Origin: Clostridiales bacterium
GTDB lineage: Bacteria; Bacillota; Clostridia; Christensenellales; Borkfalkiaceae
Length of the DNA: 64,000 nt
NCBI GenBank assembly: GCA_015055725.1
Contig: SVHO01000003.1
Coordinates: 1 to 64,000, forward strand
Direction of reading: 5' to 3'
The number at the start of each line of letters is the position of its first letter. Position 1 is the stretch's first letter. Below the pieces are notes generated by a model. That model saw only the letters and a list, made by a program, of their open reading frames with translations, was not told the origin of the DNA and did no database searches. Positions 33,804 through 41,568 of this stretch are shown here, piece by piece. The position numbers and the translations under genes were made by a program.

Positions 33804-35816
33804 ATGGAAATAACTAAAATTCGCGGTATAAATGAAAAACGCGAACAAGAATTTAATAAACTAGGTATTTTTGACACGGCGGATTTGGTCCGCTATTTTC
33901 CGCGCGCCTATTTAGACTTGCGTGAAAAACAACTTTTAAAATATGCTTATCATAACGATATCGTTTTAACTGCGGGTAAAATAGTTAGCATGCCCGTGAT
34001 TAGAAATTTTAGGCGAGGCGGATTGGTTAAGGCTGTTTGTGAACAAGAAGGTTTCGTCTTTTCGGTAGTATGGTTTAATCAACCTTACGTTGCAAATAAG
34101 CTAAAAGTTGGCGAAGAATACTTGTTTTACGGCAGGGTTAGAGCAGACTTGTTTGAAGTCAGTTTAGTTAATCCTTCGTTTGAACTTTGTGAAAAAGTTT
34201 TTAGGCTTAAAGGTATAGTTCCACAATATGCGCTTAAAGGCTCTCTCAATCAAAAATTGGTTAGAGATGCCGTTAGATTGGCTGTTGATTTAGAAAAACC
34301 GAAAAGCATAATCCCAAGTGATTTACAAGCAAAATACGGTTTAAGCGATTTATATTCTGCGTATAGAGAAGTTCATAATCCAAGCAGTTTTGACGCGCAA
34401 AAAAAGGGCGCGGAAAGGGTTGCTATTGAAGAATATTTTGCGCTTATTTCGGCTTTTAAATTCATCAAAGGTGGGCGAGAGCAAGTTAGAATAAATAAAT
34501 ATTCAACGACTGCGAAAGAACTTTTAACCTTTATACACGATAAATTCCCGTTTGAGTTTACCGACGGGCAAAAGAGTGCCGTTAACGAAATTTTTGCGGA
34601 TATGTCAGGCGGGAAAGTTATGAATAGGTTAATGCAGGGTGACGTTGGAAGTGGTAAAACCGCCGTTAGTACCTGTGCCATTTTTATTGCGCTTAATAGT
34701 GGTTATCAGGCTTGCATGCTTGCGCCAACAGAAGTTTTGGCGCGCCAAAACTACGCGGTTTTATCAAAAGCCTTTCCCGATTATAACGTTGCGCTTATAA
34801 CAGGCTCAATGACTGCTAAAGAAAAACGCGAAGTAAAAAATGCGTTAAAATTAGGGTGGATTAACGTTTTGGTTGGCACTCACGCCGTGTTGCAAGAAGA
34901 CGTTGAGTTTAAAAAACTTTCGCTCTGCGTGTGTGACGAGCAACAACGTTTCGGCGTTGCTCAAAGGAGCAGTTTGCTTAATAAAGGAATTACGCCAGAC
35001 GTGTTGGTTATGAGTGCAACACCAATTCCCAGAACGCTTTCGTTAATATTTTATGGGGATTTAGATATAACCACTATAAAAGATAAGCCAAAAGAACGCG
35101 TTGCAATTCAAACGAATATAGTTCCAAGTGAAAAATATAACGATATGCTTGCGTTTATTAAAAAGGAAATTGATAGTGGCAGGCAGGCTTATTTCGTTTG
35201 CCCTAAAATTGAAGGTGATGAAGAAGGCTCGGTTATAAGTGTGACCGAACTATTTGAAGATTTAAAAAATAAAATGCCTACCGTAAAGATAGGCTTATTG
35301 CACGGCAAATTAAAAGACAAAGAAAAAAATGCCGTAATGCAAGATTTTAAGGATAAGAAAATAGAACTTTTGGTTAGCACAACCGTTATTGAAGTTGGCG
35401 TTGACGTTCCTGATGCCTCTGTTATGGTTATCTATAACGCTGAACGGTTTGGGCTATCACAACTGCATCAGTTGAGAGGACGCGTTGGACGTTCGGATAT
35501 TAAGAGTTATTGCTTTTTAATGACCAAGGCAACAGGAGGCGTTTCTATTGAACGCTTAAAGATAATCAAAGATAACGTTGATGGCTTTAAAATTTCGGAA
35601 TATGATTATAAACTTAGAGGCGCAGGCGACTTTATGGGGGATAAACAAAGTGGAAAGTTTATAACCGATTTGGGTGCGCTTAACTATTCAACCGATTGCA
35701 TATTTTTGGCAAAAAAGATTAGTGACGAAGTTTTTGAACGTGGTGGTGAACTTGGTGAGATTAAAAAAGTTGCCATCAAAAAATATGAAAAATTAAAAGA
35801 CGTGACAATGAATTAA
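33804..35816 (+). CDS. recG: ATP-dependent DNA helicase RecG
   Basis: Branch-migrating helicase (670 residues) that remodels stalled forks and recombination intermediates. An N-terminal OB-fold wedge domain is followed by helicase motifs: GDVGSGKT (Walker A), APTEVLARQ, DEQQRFG (motif II), MSATPIPRT (motif III), then TTVIEVGVDVPDA and QLRGRVGR of the second RecA lobe. The final domain has GFKISEYDYKLRGAGDFMG. It is slightly shorter at the start than Bacillus RecG, with a normal ATG. Confidence 0.97.
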   Translation: MEITKIRGINEKREQEFNKLGIFDTADLVRYFPRAYLDLREKQLLKYAYHNDIVLTAGKIVSMPVIRNFRRGGLVKAVCEQEGFVFSVVWFNQPYVANKLKVGEEYLFYGRVRADLFEVSLVNPSFELCEKVFRLKGIVPQYALKGSLNQKLVRDAVRLAVDLEKPKSIIPSDLQAKYGLSDLYSAYREVHNPSSFDAQKKGAERVAIEEYFALISAFKFIKGGREQVRINKYSTTAKELLTFIHDKFPFEFTDGQKSAVNEIFADMSGGKVMNRLMQGDVGSGKTAVSTCAIFIALNSGYQACMLAPTEVLARQNYAVLSKAFPDYNVALITGSMTAKEKREVKNALKLGWINVLVGTHAVLQEDVEFKKLSLCVCDEQQRFGVAQRSSLLNKGITPDVLVMSATPIPRTLSLIFYGDLDITTIKDKPKERVAIQTNIVPSEKYNDMLAFIKKEIDSGRQAYFVCPKIEGDEEGSVISVTELFEDLKNKMPTVKIGLLHGKLKDKEKNAVMQDFKDKKIELLVSTTVIEVGVDVPDASVMVIYNAERFGLSQLHQLRGRVGRSDIKSYCFLMTKATGGVSIERLKIIKDNVDGFKISEYDYKLRGAGDFMGDKQSGKFITDLGALNYSTDCIFLAKKISDEVFERGGELGEIKKVAIKKYEKLKDVTMN

Positions 35817-35833
35817 ACGATATTTAAACAAAA

Positions 35834-35862
35834 GAAAAAGCCGTTAAAACGGCTTTTTTTAA
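35834..35862. terminator. Bidirectional terminator after recG
   Basis: AAAAGCCGT (35836-35844), loop TAAA, ACGGCTTTT (35849-35857), then T-run; the XRE gene converges. Confidence 0.88.
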
Positions 35863-36455
35863 TTTTTATTTTTTTTGTATATTGACCAGAAAACGATTAT
35901 AATTTGCAGTGGTATGCCAATTAAAAATATTTCCCAAAGAGTCTTAGGTGGTGCGACTAAAAAGTGAAAAAGGGATAAGTAAACGGCAAGAAGCACCGTC
36001 CAAACGAGTGCGGAAACCATAACTGCAGTTGTTATTTTCTTTTTCCACACGGCAGTTAGCACAACTAAAACTATAAAAGTTATTGGCAAAGCGTAAATAA
36101 AAGTCATCCAAGTGTGAGTTATCGTTGGGATAATTATGTCAACGAAAGAGAACACGCACACGGCAACTAGCCAAACGAGCATGGTTGCGCAAATTGCAAT
36201 AACGTAGCGTAAGCGTTTCTTGTCTTTACTTATTTTCGGCTTTGCCATTGGGTCGCTAATCAACGTGTCGATAGAAGTCCCGTAAAAATCAGCAAGTTGT
36301 TTTAATACGTAAAGGTCGGGTACGGATTCGCCACGTTCCCATTTTGACACGGCTTTATCCGAATAATTTAATTTTTCGGCAAGTTCCGCTTGTGTTATGC
36401 CTGCGATTTTGCGATATTTTATTAAATTATTTGCAAGGTTTTCTTTTATATCCAT
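35859..36455 (-). CDS. XRE-type regulator with C-terminal membrane domain
   Basis: A 198-residue protein. Residues 1-65 form a Cro/CI-type helix-turn-helix (GITQAELAEKLNYSDKAVSKWERGESVPDLYVLKQLADFYG). After a basic linker come four membrane helices (about residues 82-195). The signal is unknown. It is divergent from degV and shares with it a 199-base region rich in TCTAC/GTAGA repeats. No ribosome site is seen; the -10 box position implies a leaderless message. Confidence 0.82.
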   Translation of the reverse strand: MDIKENLANNLIKYRKIAGITQAELAEKLNYSDKAVSKWERGESVPDLYVLKQLADFYGTSIDTLISDPMAKPKISKDKKRLRYVIAICATMLVWLVAVCVFSFVDIIIPTITHTWMTFIYALPITFIVLVVLTAVWKKKITTAVMVSALVWTVLLAVYLSLFHFLVAPPKTLWEIFLIGIPLQIIIVFWSIYKKNKN

Positions 36456-36461
36456 ATTTCA

Positions 36462-36490
36462 ATTTTAACACAAATAAAATATAAATGCAA
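36462..36490 (-). promoter_or_regulatory. Promoter of the small XRE membrane regulator (leaderless)
   Basis: Reverse strand TTGCAT (36485-36490), 17-base spacer, TAAAAT (36462-36467) with TG one base upstream. Six bases separate the -10 box from the ATG, so the transcript should begin at the start codon. The element is almost identical to the rpsT promoter at 43192-43220. Confidence 0.75.
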
Positions 36491-36515
36491 GTTTTTTTGA
36501 TAGTAATAGCTACTT

Positions 36516-36634
36516 TCTACTTTTGGTAGAGTGGCTGAAAAACAACTCTACCGCGCGTATTTTAAAAGGTAGATATAATATACGTAGAAGTAGGTTGAAT
36601 ATTTTTTAATAATAGTTTAAATTATAAAGGTAGA
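36516..36634. repeat. Cluster of TCTAC/GGTAGA elements upstream of degV
   Basis: Elements: TCTAC (36516-36520), GGTAGAG (36525-36531), CTCTACC (36546-36552), GGTAGAT (36568-36574), GTAGAAGTAGG (36584-36594), GGTAGA (36629-36634). The second and third form an inverted repeat with 14 bases between. TATAAT at 36574-36579 is a possible degV -10 box without a recognisable -35 (the expected place is CCGCGC), which suits activation by a bound protein. Confidence 0.55.
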
Positions 36635-36654
36635 AATTAAACGGAGAAAATGTT

Positions 36655-37506
36655 ATGAAAATTGCCATATCAACCGAATCAACGGCAGACCTTACGAAAG
36701 AAATTATTATCGAAAATGATTTTAAAATTATTGCTTATCCTATTTTACTTGGAGAAACGAGTGGGTTTGATGGGGAAATTACTACACGTCAAATTATAGA
36801 CTTTGTTAACGAAAATAAAGTTTTGCCTAAAACTTCTGCAGTAAACGATTTCCGCTTTACCGAACACTTTGGAAATTTGCTAAAAGATTACGATGCTGTT
36901 ATCCACTTTGCATTGTCTTCTGAACTTTCTGCAACGTATAACAATGCTGTTCGTGCAAGCCAAAACTTTAAGAACGTTTACGTTGTAGACACGCGTTCAC
37001 TTTCAACGGGAATAGGTTTGCTTGCCCTTTATGCAAAGCAACTTGTCAATAAAGGAATGACTGCAAAGGAAATTTATGATTTATGCTTAAAGCGTGTTCC
37101 TTATATTCAAGCAAGTTTTGAACTTAAAAGACTTGACTATCTGTATAAGGGTGGAAGATGCAACGCGCTAACGCTTTTCGGTGCAAATTTGTTAAAAATT
37201 CGTCCGCAAATTATAGTTTCTGACGGAAAGATGATACCAGGTAAAAAGTATAGGGGAAATTACGCCCACGTTGTTAAAAGTTATTGCCAAGACGTTTTGG
37301 AAAAATTCAACAATCCGGATTTAACCACGGCTTTCGTCACTTATACTACTGCTGACGATGATATCGTGCTAACCGCAAGAGAATATTTAAGCGAACGCGG
37401 ATTTAAAAATATTTACGTGACTCGTGCAGGCGCAACTATAACCAGCCACTGTGGTGAAGATTGTTTGGGTATTTTATATATAAACGATGGTGGCGTAAAC
37501 GACTGA
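36655..37506 (+). CDS. DegV family protein (fatty-acid-binding, FakB-like)
   Basis: A 283-residue cytosolic lipid-binding protein. It has the N-terminal TESTADL, the PILLGETSGFDGEI strand with the D-G-E turn, LPKTSAVNDFRF (the TS hydroxyls contact the fatty-acid carboxylate), and RLDYLYKGGRCNAL with the conserved RxxYL..GGR. FakB proteins hold the fatty acid while FakA phosphorylates it; the FakA-like gene lies 3 kb upstream. ATG has GGAG 9 bases upstream. Confidence 0.93.
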   Translation: MKIAISTESTADLTKEIIIENDFKIIAYPILLGETSGFDGEITTRQIIDFVNENKVLPKTSAVNDFRFTEHFGNLLKDYDAVIHFALSSELSATYNNAVRASQNFKNVYVVDTRSLSTGIGLLALYAKQLVNKGMTAKEIYDLCLKRVPYIQASFELKRLDYLYKGGRCNALTLFGANLLKIRPQIIVSDGKMIPGKKYRGNYAHVVKSYCQDVLEKFNNPDLTTAFVTYTTADDDIVLTAREYLSERGFKNIYVTRAGATITSHCGEDCLGILYINDGGVND

Positions 37507-37523
37507 TAAATTAAAAAATAATA

Positions 37524-37555
37524 TTAAAAGCGCAAATGTTTTTGCGCTTTTTTTG
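37524..37555. terminator. Bidirectional terminator after degV
   Basis: AAAAGCGCAAA (37526-37536), loop TGTT, TTTGCGCTTTT (37541-37551), then T-run; the amidase gene converges. Confidence 0.88.
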
Positions 37556-37556
37556 T

Positions 37557-38045
37557 TTATTCGTTTGGTGTGTTTACGCCTAAAATATGAAAAAACTTAA
37601 TTTTACGTATAAAATAATCGTCTAACGGGCGGTTAAAAGAGTCAACCGTATGTGACGCGACGAAAATTTTTCCATTTTTAACGTCGCTTATAAATAACGA
37701 GTGATAAAAATTAGAGTTTTCGTTTCCCAAAAAAATCACGTCTCCAACGCTAACTCCGTGATAGTCGGTTTGCACGGCAATCGGTCCTAATCCTTTATTA
37801 CTGCTTAAAAAGTTCATTAAAAATTTAACACCCGTCCAAGATGGCGTTCTATCGTTGGGTGAATTGTAATACCAACCCAAAACAGGGGTAAAATTCATAA
37901 CCAAACTTCCACTATAAAGGCATTGTGAAACGAAGTTAGTGCAGTCGCCACCAAGAGCGTCAAAATTATAAAAATTTGGGTTGCGGTCAAAAGCCCAACG
38001 CCTTGCATATTCAAGGGCAAAATCTCTGTTATATTGTTTAATCAC
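37557..38045 (-). CDS. Amidase-domain protein (Amidase_6, NlpC/P60-like)
   Basis: A 162-residue cysteine-amidase-like protein. The N-terminal YNRDFALEYARRWAFDRNPNFYNFDALGGDCTNFVSQ block, with likely nucleophile C35, is the signature of the putative amidase domain PF12671; a histidine in NFYHSLFIS and the ASHTVD segment would complete the site. Relatives usually have a signal peptide and act on cell wall, but this one starts directly at the domain and has none, so either it is cytosolic or it leaves by an unknown route. The start is GTG; no ribosome site is present, and a TATAAT box lies 5 bases upstream. Confidence 0.78.
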   Translation of the reverse strand: MIKQYNRDFALEYARRWAFDRNPNFYNFDALGGDCTNFVSQCLYSGSLVMNFTPVLGWYYNSPNDRTPSWTGVKFLMNFLSSNKGLGPIAVQTDYHGVSVGDVIFLGNENSNFYHSLFISDVKNGKIFVASHTVDSFNRPLDDYFIRKIKFFHILGVNTPNE

Positions 38046-38050
38046 ATCAC

Positions 38051-38056
38051 ATTATA
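38051..38056 (-). promoter_or_regulatory. -10 box of the amidase gene, probably leaderless
   Basis: Reverse-strand TATAAT five bases before the GTG start, so the transcript should begin at or within one base of it. The -35 is weak. Confidence 0.45.
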
Positions 38057-38106
38057 TGTTTAAAAGGTAAATTTTGTTATAAAAAAATAATAAAAGTGTT
38101 AAACGA

Positions 38107-38135
38107 TTGACTTTTATACTTTAATAAAGTATAAT
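38107..38135 (+). promoter_or_regulatory. Promoter and operator of the amino acid ABC transporter
   Basis: TTGACT (38107-38112), 17-base spacer, TATAAT (38130-38135). A perfect inverted repeat TATACTTT-AAT-AAAGTATA (38115-38133) fills the spacer and covers the -10, a likely repressor site. Confidence 0.85.
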
Positions 38136-38147
38136 GAGCGAAGAATA

Positions 38148-38186
38148 AAAGAGCCATGGCTCTTTCGCGTATAAGCTATACGCGAA
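38148..38186 (+). promoter_or_regulatory. Twin perfect hairpins in the transporter leader
   Basis: The palindrome AAAGAGCCATGGCTCTTT (38148-38165) is followed immediately by CGCGTATA-AGC-TATACGCG (38166-38184; 10 bp when extended by the flanking TT/AA). Neither has a T-run, so these are not terminators. They lie in the 5' leader, about 30 bases before the gene. I recognise no riboswitch class. Confidence 0.7.
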
Positions 38187-38215
38187 TTACGTTGATGGCT
38201 AAAAGGAGAAACTAT

Positions 38216-39058
38216 ATGAAGAAATTTTTAACTTTGCTCGTTGCAATCGTAATGAGCGTGACCTGTCTCTTCGGGCTTACGGCTTGTAATCCAGATGCTG
38301 ATGACGACACGATTATCGTATATACCGAAGCAGGTTTTGCACCTTTTGAATACGTTAAAGACGGTGAAATCGTTGGCGTTGACGTAGATATTATGAACAT
38401 GGTTGGCGAAAAACTTGGCAAAACTATTAAGTTTGAAAGTGTTGCTTTTAACACCATAGTTGATCAAGTTGAAAGTGGTAAGCTTTGTGACGTTGGTGCT
38501 GCAGGCCTTTCAATAACCGAATCAAGAAAGAAACAAGTTGCTTTCTCTAACGAATATTACACTGCAAACCTTTACGTTATTTATAAGGCTTCACAATCAG
38601 CAACTTATGAAAGTGAAACCACTGATGACGTCACTGGTGTTTACTGGTCTTCATTAAGGGGTAAAACGATAGCAGTTCAAAACGGAACGACTGCAGACTT
38701 GTTCTTGGGTGATGAACTTGGTGAAAACGGTTCATTAGCAGGTTCTGGTGCAACGAAAACCGGTCACACTCAATTATCTTATGCACTTGAAGATTTGAAC
38801 TCTGATTCAGACGTTTTGATTATTGACGAACTTCCCGCAAAAATGCTTATCGAAGGTAAATCTGAATATAAGTGTGCACCTTTATATTGGCAAGGTGAAG
38901 ATGGGGACGATGACGAACCTTCAAAAGACGTTTATGCAATTGCAGTTTGCCCAACTCAATCAGCAAGATTGCTTTACACTATAAACGAAGTTATCGCTGA
39001 ACTTGGTGAAGAAGGTATTCAAGCATTAGTTAATAAACACTTAGGTCTTACCGACTAA
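38216..39058 (+). CDS. Polar amino acid ABC transporter, substrate-binding lipoprotein
   Basis: A 280-residue family 3 solute-binding protein. The signal peptide (MKKFLTLLVAIVMSV...) ends in a lipobox LTAC with C24, so it is anchored to the outer face of the membrane. The mature part has the FAPFEYVKDGEIVGVDVDIMNMVGEKLGK opening, GAAGLSITESRKKQVAFSNEYY and GKTIAVQNGTTADLF of amino-acid binders. The substrate cannot be fixed. ATG at 38216 follows AAGGAG; the longer frame starting at 38156 would run through the leader hairpins. Followed by permease and ATPase genes. Confidence 0.92.
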   Translation: MKKFLTLLVAIVMSVTCLFGLTACNPDADDDTIIVYTEAGFAPFEYVKDGEIVGVDVDIMNMVGEKLGKTIKFESVAFNTIVDQVESGKLCDVGAAGLSITESRKKQVAFSNEYYTANLYVIYKASQSATYESETTDDVTGVYWSSLRGKTIAVQNGTTADLFLGDELGENGSLAGSGATKTGHTQLSYALEDLNSDSDVLIIDELPAKMLIEGKSEYKCAPLYWQGEDGDDDEPSKDVYAIAVCPTQSARLLYTINEVIAELGEEGIQALVNKHLGLTD

Positions 39059-39076
39059 AATTAATGAAAAACAAAT

Positions 39077-39103
39077 GGGAGAGGTTTAGTGCCTTTCCCT
39101 TTT
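39077..39103 (+). terminator. Partial terminator between binding-protein and permease genes
   Basis: GGGAGAGG (39077-39084) pairs with CCTTTCCC (39092-39099, one G-T), then TTTT. It would give more binding protein than permease, as is common in ABC operons. Confidence 0.7.
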
Positions 39104-39119
39104 GATATAAAAGGATAAA

Positions 39120-39833
39120 ATGTTAAACGATTTTAAGATAATTTTTACAAACCCAGAAGCGTTTAATTACGTTGTTGAAGGGTTTACAAATACGTTGCTT
39201 GTGACCGTTATTGCAGCCTTAATCGGCTTAGCAATAGGGTTTGTTGTGGCAATAGTTAAAATTTCAGCAGGGCAATTTAAGTTTATGAAAATCCCTGCTA
39301 TTATTTGTGACGTTTACACCACGGTTATTCGCGGAACACCCGTTGCGCTTCAATTATTTATAATGGTTTTCAGTTTGTTTGCTATACGTGGATTTAAGCC
39401 GTATGCAGTTATTTTGACCTTCGGCATCAATTCTGGCGCGTATATTTCTGAAAATATCCGTGCGGGTATATCTTCAACAGATAGTGGGCAAATGGAGGCA
39501 GGGCGCGCGCTTGGGCTTTCATGGACGAAAACTATGATTAAAATTATAATGCCTCAAGCTATTAAAAACATAATTCCCGCAATTGGCAACGAAATGATTG
39601 CTCTCTTAAAAGAAACGGCAATAGTTTCAATGGTTGGCGCAACCGTGGGGACGCTTACTTTTGACCTTAACACAGCGTCAACGACCATATATTATGCTAA
39701 AAACATAGGTGTTAGCAGTTATTTGTCGTGCGCAATAGTTGCTGGACTTTTATATTTAATAGTCGTTTACTTTATGGTTTGGGTTGTAAAACTTCTTGAA
39801 AGGAGAATGGGTAGAAGTGAAAGAAGACATTAA
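39120..39833 (+). CDS. Polar amino acid ABC transporter, permease
   Basis: A 237-residue HisMQ-type permease with about five membrane helices. It has the family signature [33 protein letters not shown] (the EAA loop that contacts the ATPase) and the [14 protein letters not shown] segment typical of amino-acid permeases. One permease gene suggests a homodimeric channel. The ATPase gene begins inside its last codons. Confidence 0.93.
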   Translation: MLNDFKIIFTNPEAFNYVVEGFTNTLLVTVIAALIGLAIGFVVAIVKISAGQFKFMKIPAIICDVYTTVIRGTPVALQLFIMVFSLFAIRGFKPYAVILTFGINSGAYISENIRAGISSTDSGQMEAGRALGLSWTKTMIKIIMPQAIKNIIPAIGNEMIALLKETAIVSMVGATVGTLTFDLNTASTTIYYAKNIGVSSYLSCAIVAGLLYLIVVYFMVWVVKLLERRMGRSERRH

Positions 39834-40773
39834 AGAAAATGGCGTTTTAATAGGCGTAAAAAACTTATATAAAAACTTCGGTAAAGTTAAAGTTTTAAAC
39901 GGGGTTTCTTGTGATATAAAAAAAGGCGAAAAAGTTGTAATTATCGGGCCTTCGGGCAGTGGTAAATCAACGTTTTTGCGCTGTATGAACTTGCTTGAAG
40001 AACCAACCTATGGTGAAATTTGGTTTAGGGATAGAATTTTAACGCCCGTTGACCCGTATTTACACTTCGACGTTATAAAATTATCTAAGACTTTTAAGAA
40101 ACTTTTTGATGAAGCTAAGGTTGAAAATCCTAATCTTTCTGATGAGCAAATTGAAGAACAAACGATTGCTCTTATAAAAGAAAAAGATTTACTTAAAAAA
40201 TTTGAAGGTAAAGATTTTAATAACGCGGTTAAATCAATATATTCAGAAAATTTTATGAATATAAACTTAACCAGACAAAAAATCGGTATGGTTTTTCAAC
40301 ACTTCAACTTGTTTAATAATCTAACCGTTTTACAAAATCTTACGCTTGCGCCCGTTCAACTTAAATTAAAAACTAAAGAACAAGCAGAGAAAAAAGCGTT
40401 TGAATTACTCAAAAGAATTGGGCTTGAAGAAAAGGCGAACGTTTATCCATCAACTTTATCAGGTGGGCAAAAGCAAAGGATTGCAATAATTCGCGCGCTC
40501 GCAATGGAACCAGACGTTATGTTATTTGACGAGCCGACTTCTGCGCTTGACCCTGAAATGGTTGGTGAAGTTTTAGAACTTATGAAAGACCTTGCTAACG
40601 ACGGTATGACGATGGTTGTCGTCACACACGAGATGGGTTTTGCTAAAGAAGTTGCTTCACGCGTGCTATTCATTGACGAAGGCATTATAAAGGAGGAAAA
40701 TTCTCCAAAAGAATTTTTCTCTAATCCCAAAGACCCAAGGCTTAAAGAATTTTTATCTAAAGTGTTGCAATAA
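39817..40773 (+). CDS. Polar amino acid ABC transporter, ATP-binding protein with internal insertion
   Basis: GlnQ-like ATPase. Walker [10 protein letters not shown] (44-52), Q-loop FQHFNLF (Q161), signature LSGGQ (214-218), Walker B VMLFDEP (234-240) and the D-loop SALD are intact. Between residues 76 and 150, where normal family members have about ten residues before the Q-loop, there is an insertion of about 65-75 residues, mostly charged helix, making the protein 318 residues instead of about 240. The GTG at 39817 is the likely start (AAAGGAGAA upstream); TTG at 39796 is less likely because the ribosome site is inside it. Confidence 0.9.
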   Translation: MKEDIKENGVLIGVKNLYKNFGKVKVLNGVSCDIKKGEKVVIIGPSGSGKSTFLRCMNLLEEPTYGEIWFRDRILTPVDPYLHFDVIKLSKTFKKLFDEAKVENPNLSDEQIEEQTIALIKEKDLLKKFEGKDFNNAVKSIYSENFMNINLTRQKIGMVFQHFNLFNNLTVLQNLTLAPVQLKLKTKEQAEKKAFELLKRIGLEEKANVYPSTLSGGQKQRIAIIRALAMEPDVMLFDEPTSALDPEMVGEVLELMKDLANDGMTMVVVTHEMGFAKEVASRVLFIDEGIIKEENSPKEFFSNPKDPRLKEFLSKVLQ

Positions 40774-40774
40774 G

Positions 40775-40801
40775 AAAACGGAGCAAAATGCTCCGTTTTT
40801 T
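40775..40801 (+). terminator. Terminator of the ABC operon
   Basis: AAAACGGAGCA (40775-40785), loop AAA, TGCTCCGTTTT (40789-40799), T-run. Confidence 0.9.
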
Positions 40802-40830
40802 ACTTTAAAAGGACAAAAAGCGTGCTCGAC

Positions 40831-40859
40831 TTGACTATTTGGTGTATAAATGATAAAAT
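40831..40859 (+). promoter_or_regulatory. Promoter of the two-component system
   Basis: TTGACT (40831-40836), 17-base spacer, TAAAAT (40854-40859) with TG one base upstream. Confidence 0.8.
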
Positions 40860-40893
40860 ATTAACAGTTAGCTTAAATCAATTTAGGTGTATT

Positions 40894-41568
40894 ATGGTTA
40901 AAATTTTAGTTGTTGACGACGATAAGAATATTAGAAAACTTATGTCTGTTGTGCTCAAAGGGGAAGGGTATTCCGTTCTTCTTGCATCAGACGGTAAAGA
41001 AGCACTTGAAATTATGGATAAAGAAGCTGTTGATATGGTTATCGTTGATATTATGATGCCTAATATAGACGGATATCAATTTACCGAGCAAGTGCGTTTG
41101 GTGAATTCAAAACTACCTATAATTATGGTGTCGGCAAAACAACTTTCGGAAGATAGAAAAAAGGGCTTTTTAATGGGGATTGACGATTTTATGGTTAAGC
41201 CTGTTGACACCGAAGAGTTGGTTTTGCATATTCGTGCACTTTTGCGCCGTGCAAAAATCAATAGCGAAGGGAAAATTATTATTGGGCAAGTTGTTGTTGA
41301 TAGTGAATCGCTCACCGTTAAACGTGGTGACGAATCGCAAATTTTGCCACAAAAAGAATTTCAACTATTATATAAATTATTGTCCTATCCCGATAAAATT
41401 TTTACAAGAATTCAATTAATGGATGAGATTTGGGGTATGGATAGCGACACGGGATGGGAAACGGTCACCGTACATATTGCAAGGCTTAGAAAAAGGTTTG
41501 AAAATTATCCTGAGTTTGAAATTCGTTCGGTGCGCGGTTTGGGATATAAGGTGGTGAAAAAGGTATGA
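40894..41568 (+). CDS. OmpR/PhoB-family response regulator
   Basis: A 224-residue regulator: receiver domain with acidic pocket VVDDDKN and phospho-acceptor D52 in VIVDIMMPN, then a winged-helix DNA-binding domain (PQKEFQLLYKLLSYPDKIFTR, ETVTVHIARLRKRF, IRSVRGLGYKV). ATG at 40894 follows AGGTG. Overlaps the histidine kinase gene by 4 bases. The regulon is unknown; it lies beside the amino acid transporter but has its own promoter, so a link is only suggested. Confidence 0.93.
   Translation: MVKILVVDDDKNIRKLMSVVLKGEGYSVLLASDGKEALEIMDKEAVDMVIVDIMMPNIDGYQFTEQVRLVNSKLPIIMVSAKQLSEDRKKGFLMGIDDFMVKPVDTEELVLHIRALLRRAKINSEGKIIIGQVVVDSESLTVKRGDESQILPQKEFQLLYKLLSYPDKIFTRIQLMDEIWGMDSDTGWETVTVHIARLRKRFENYPEFEIRSVRGLGYKVVKKV

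Noticed and set aside
36525..36552. GGTAGAG...CTCTACC as a tRNA-like arm or tRNA gene
   Set aside because: No acceptor, anticodon or T-arm can be folded around it; it fits better as part of the repeat cluster.
38156..38215. Longer N-terminus for the amino acid binding lipoprotein
   Set aside because: It would translate the leader hairpins; the AAGGAG site and signal peptide fix the start at 38216.
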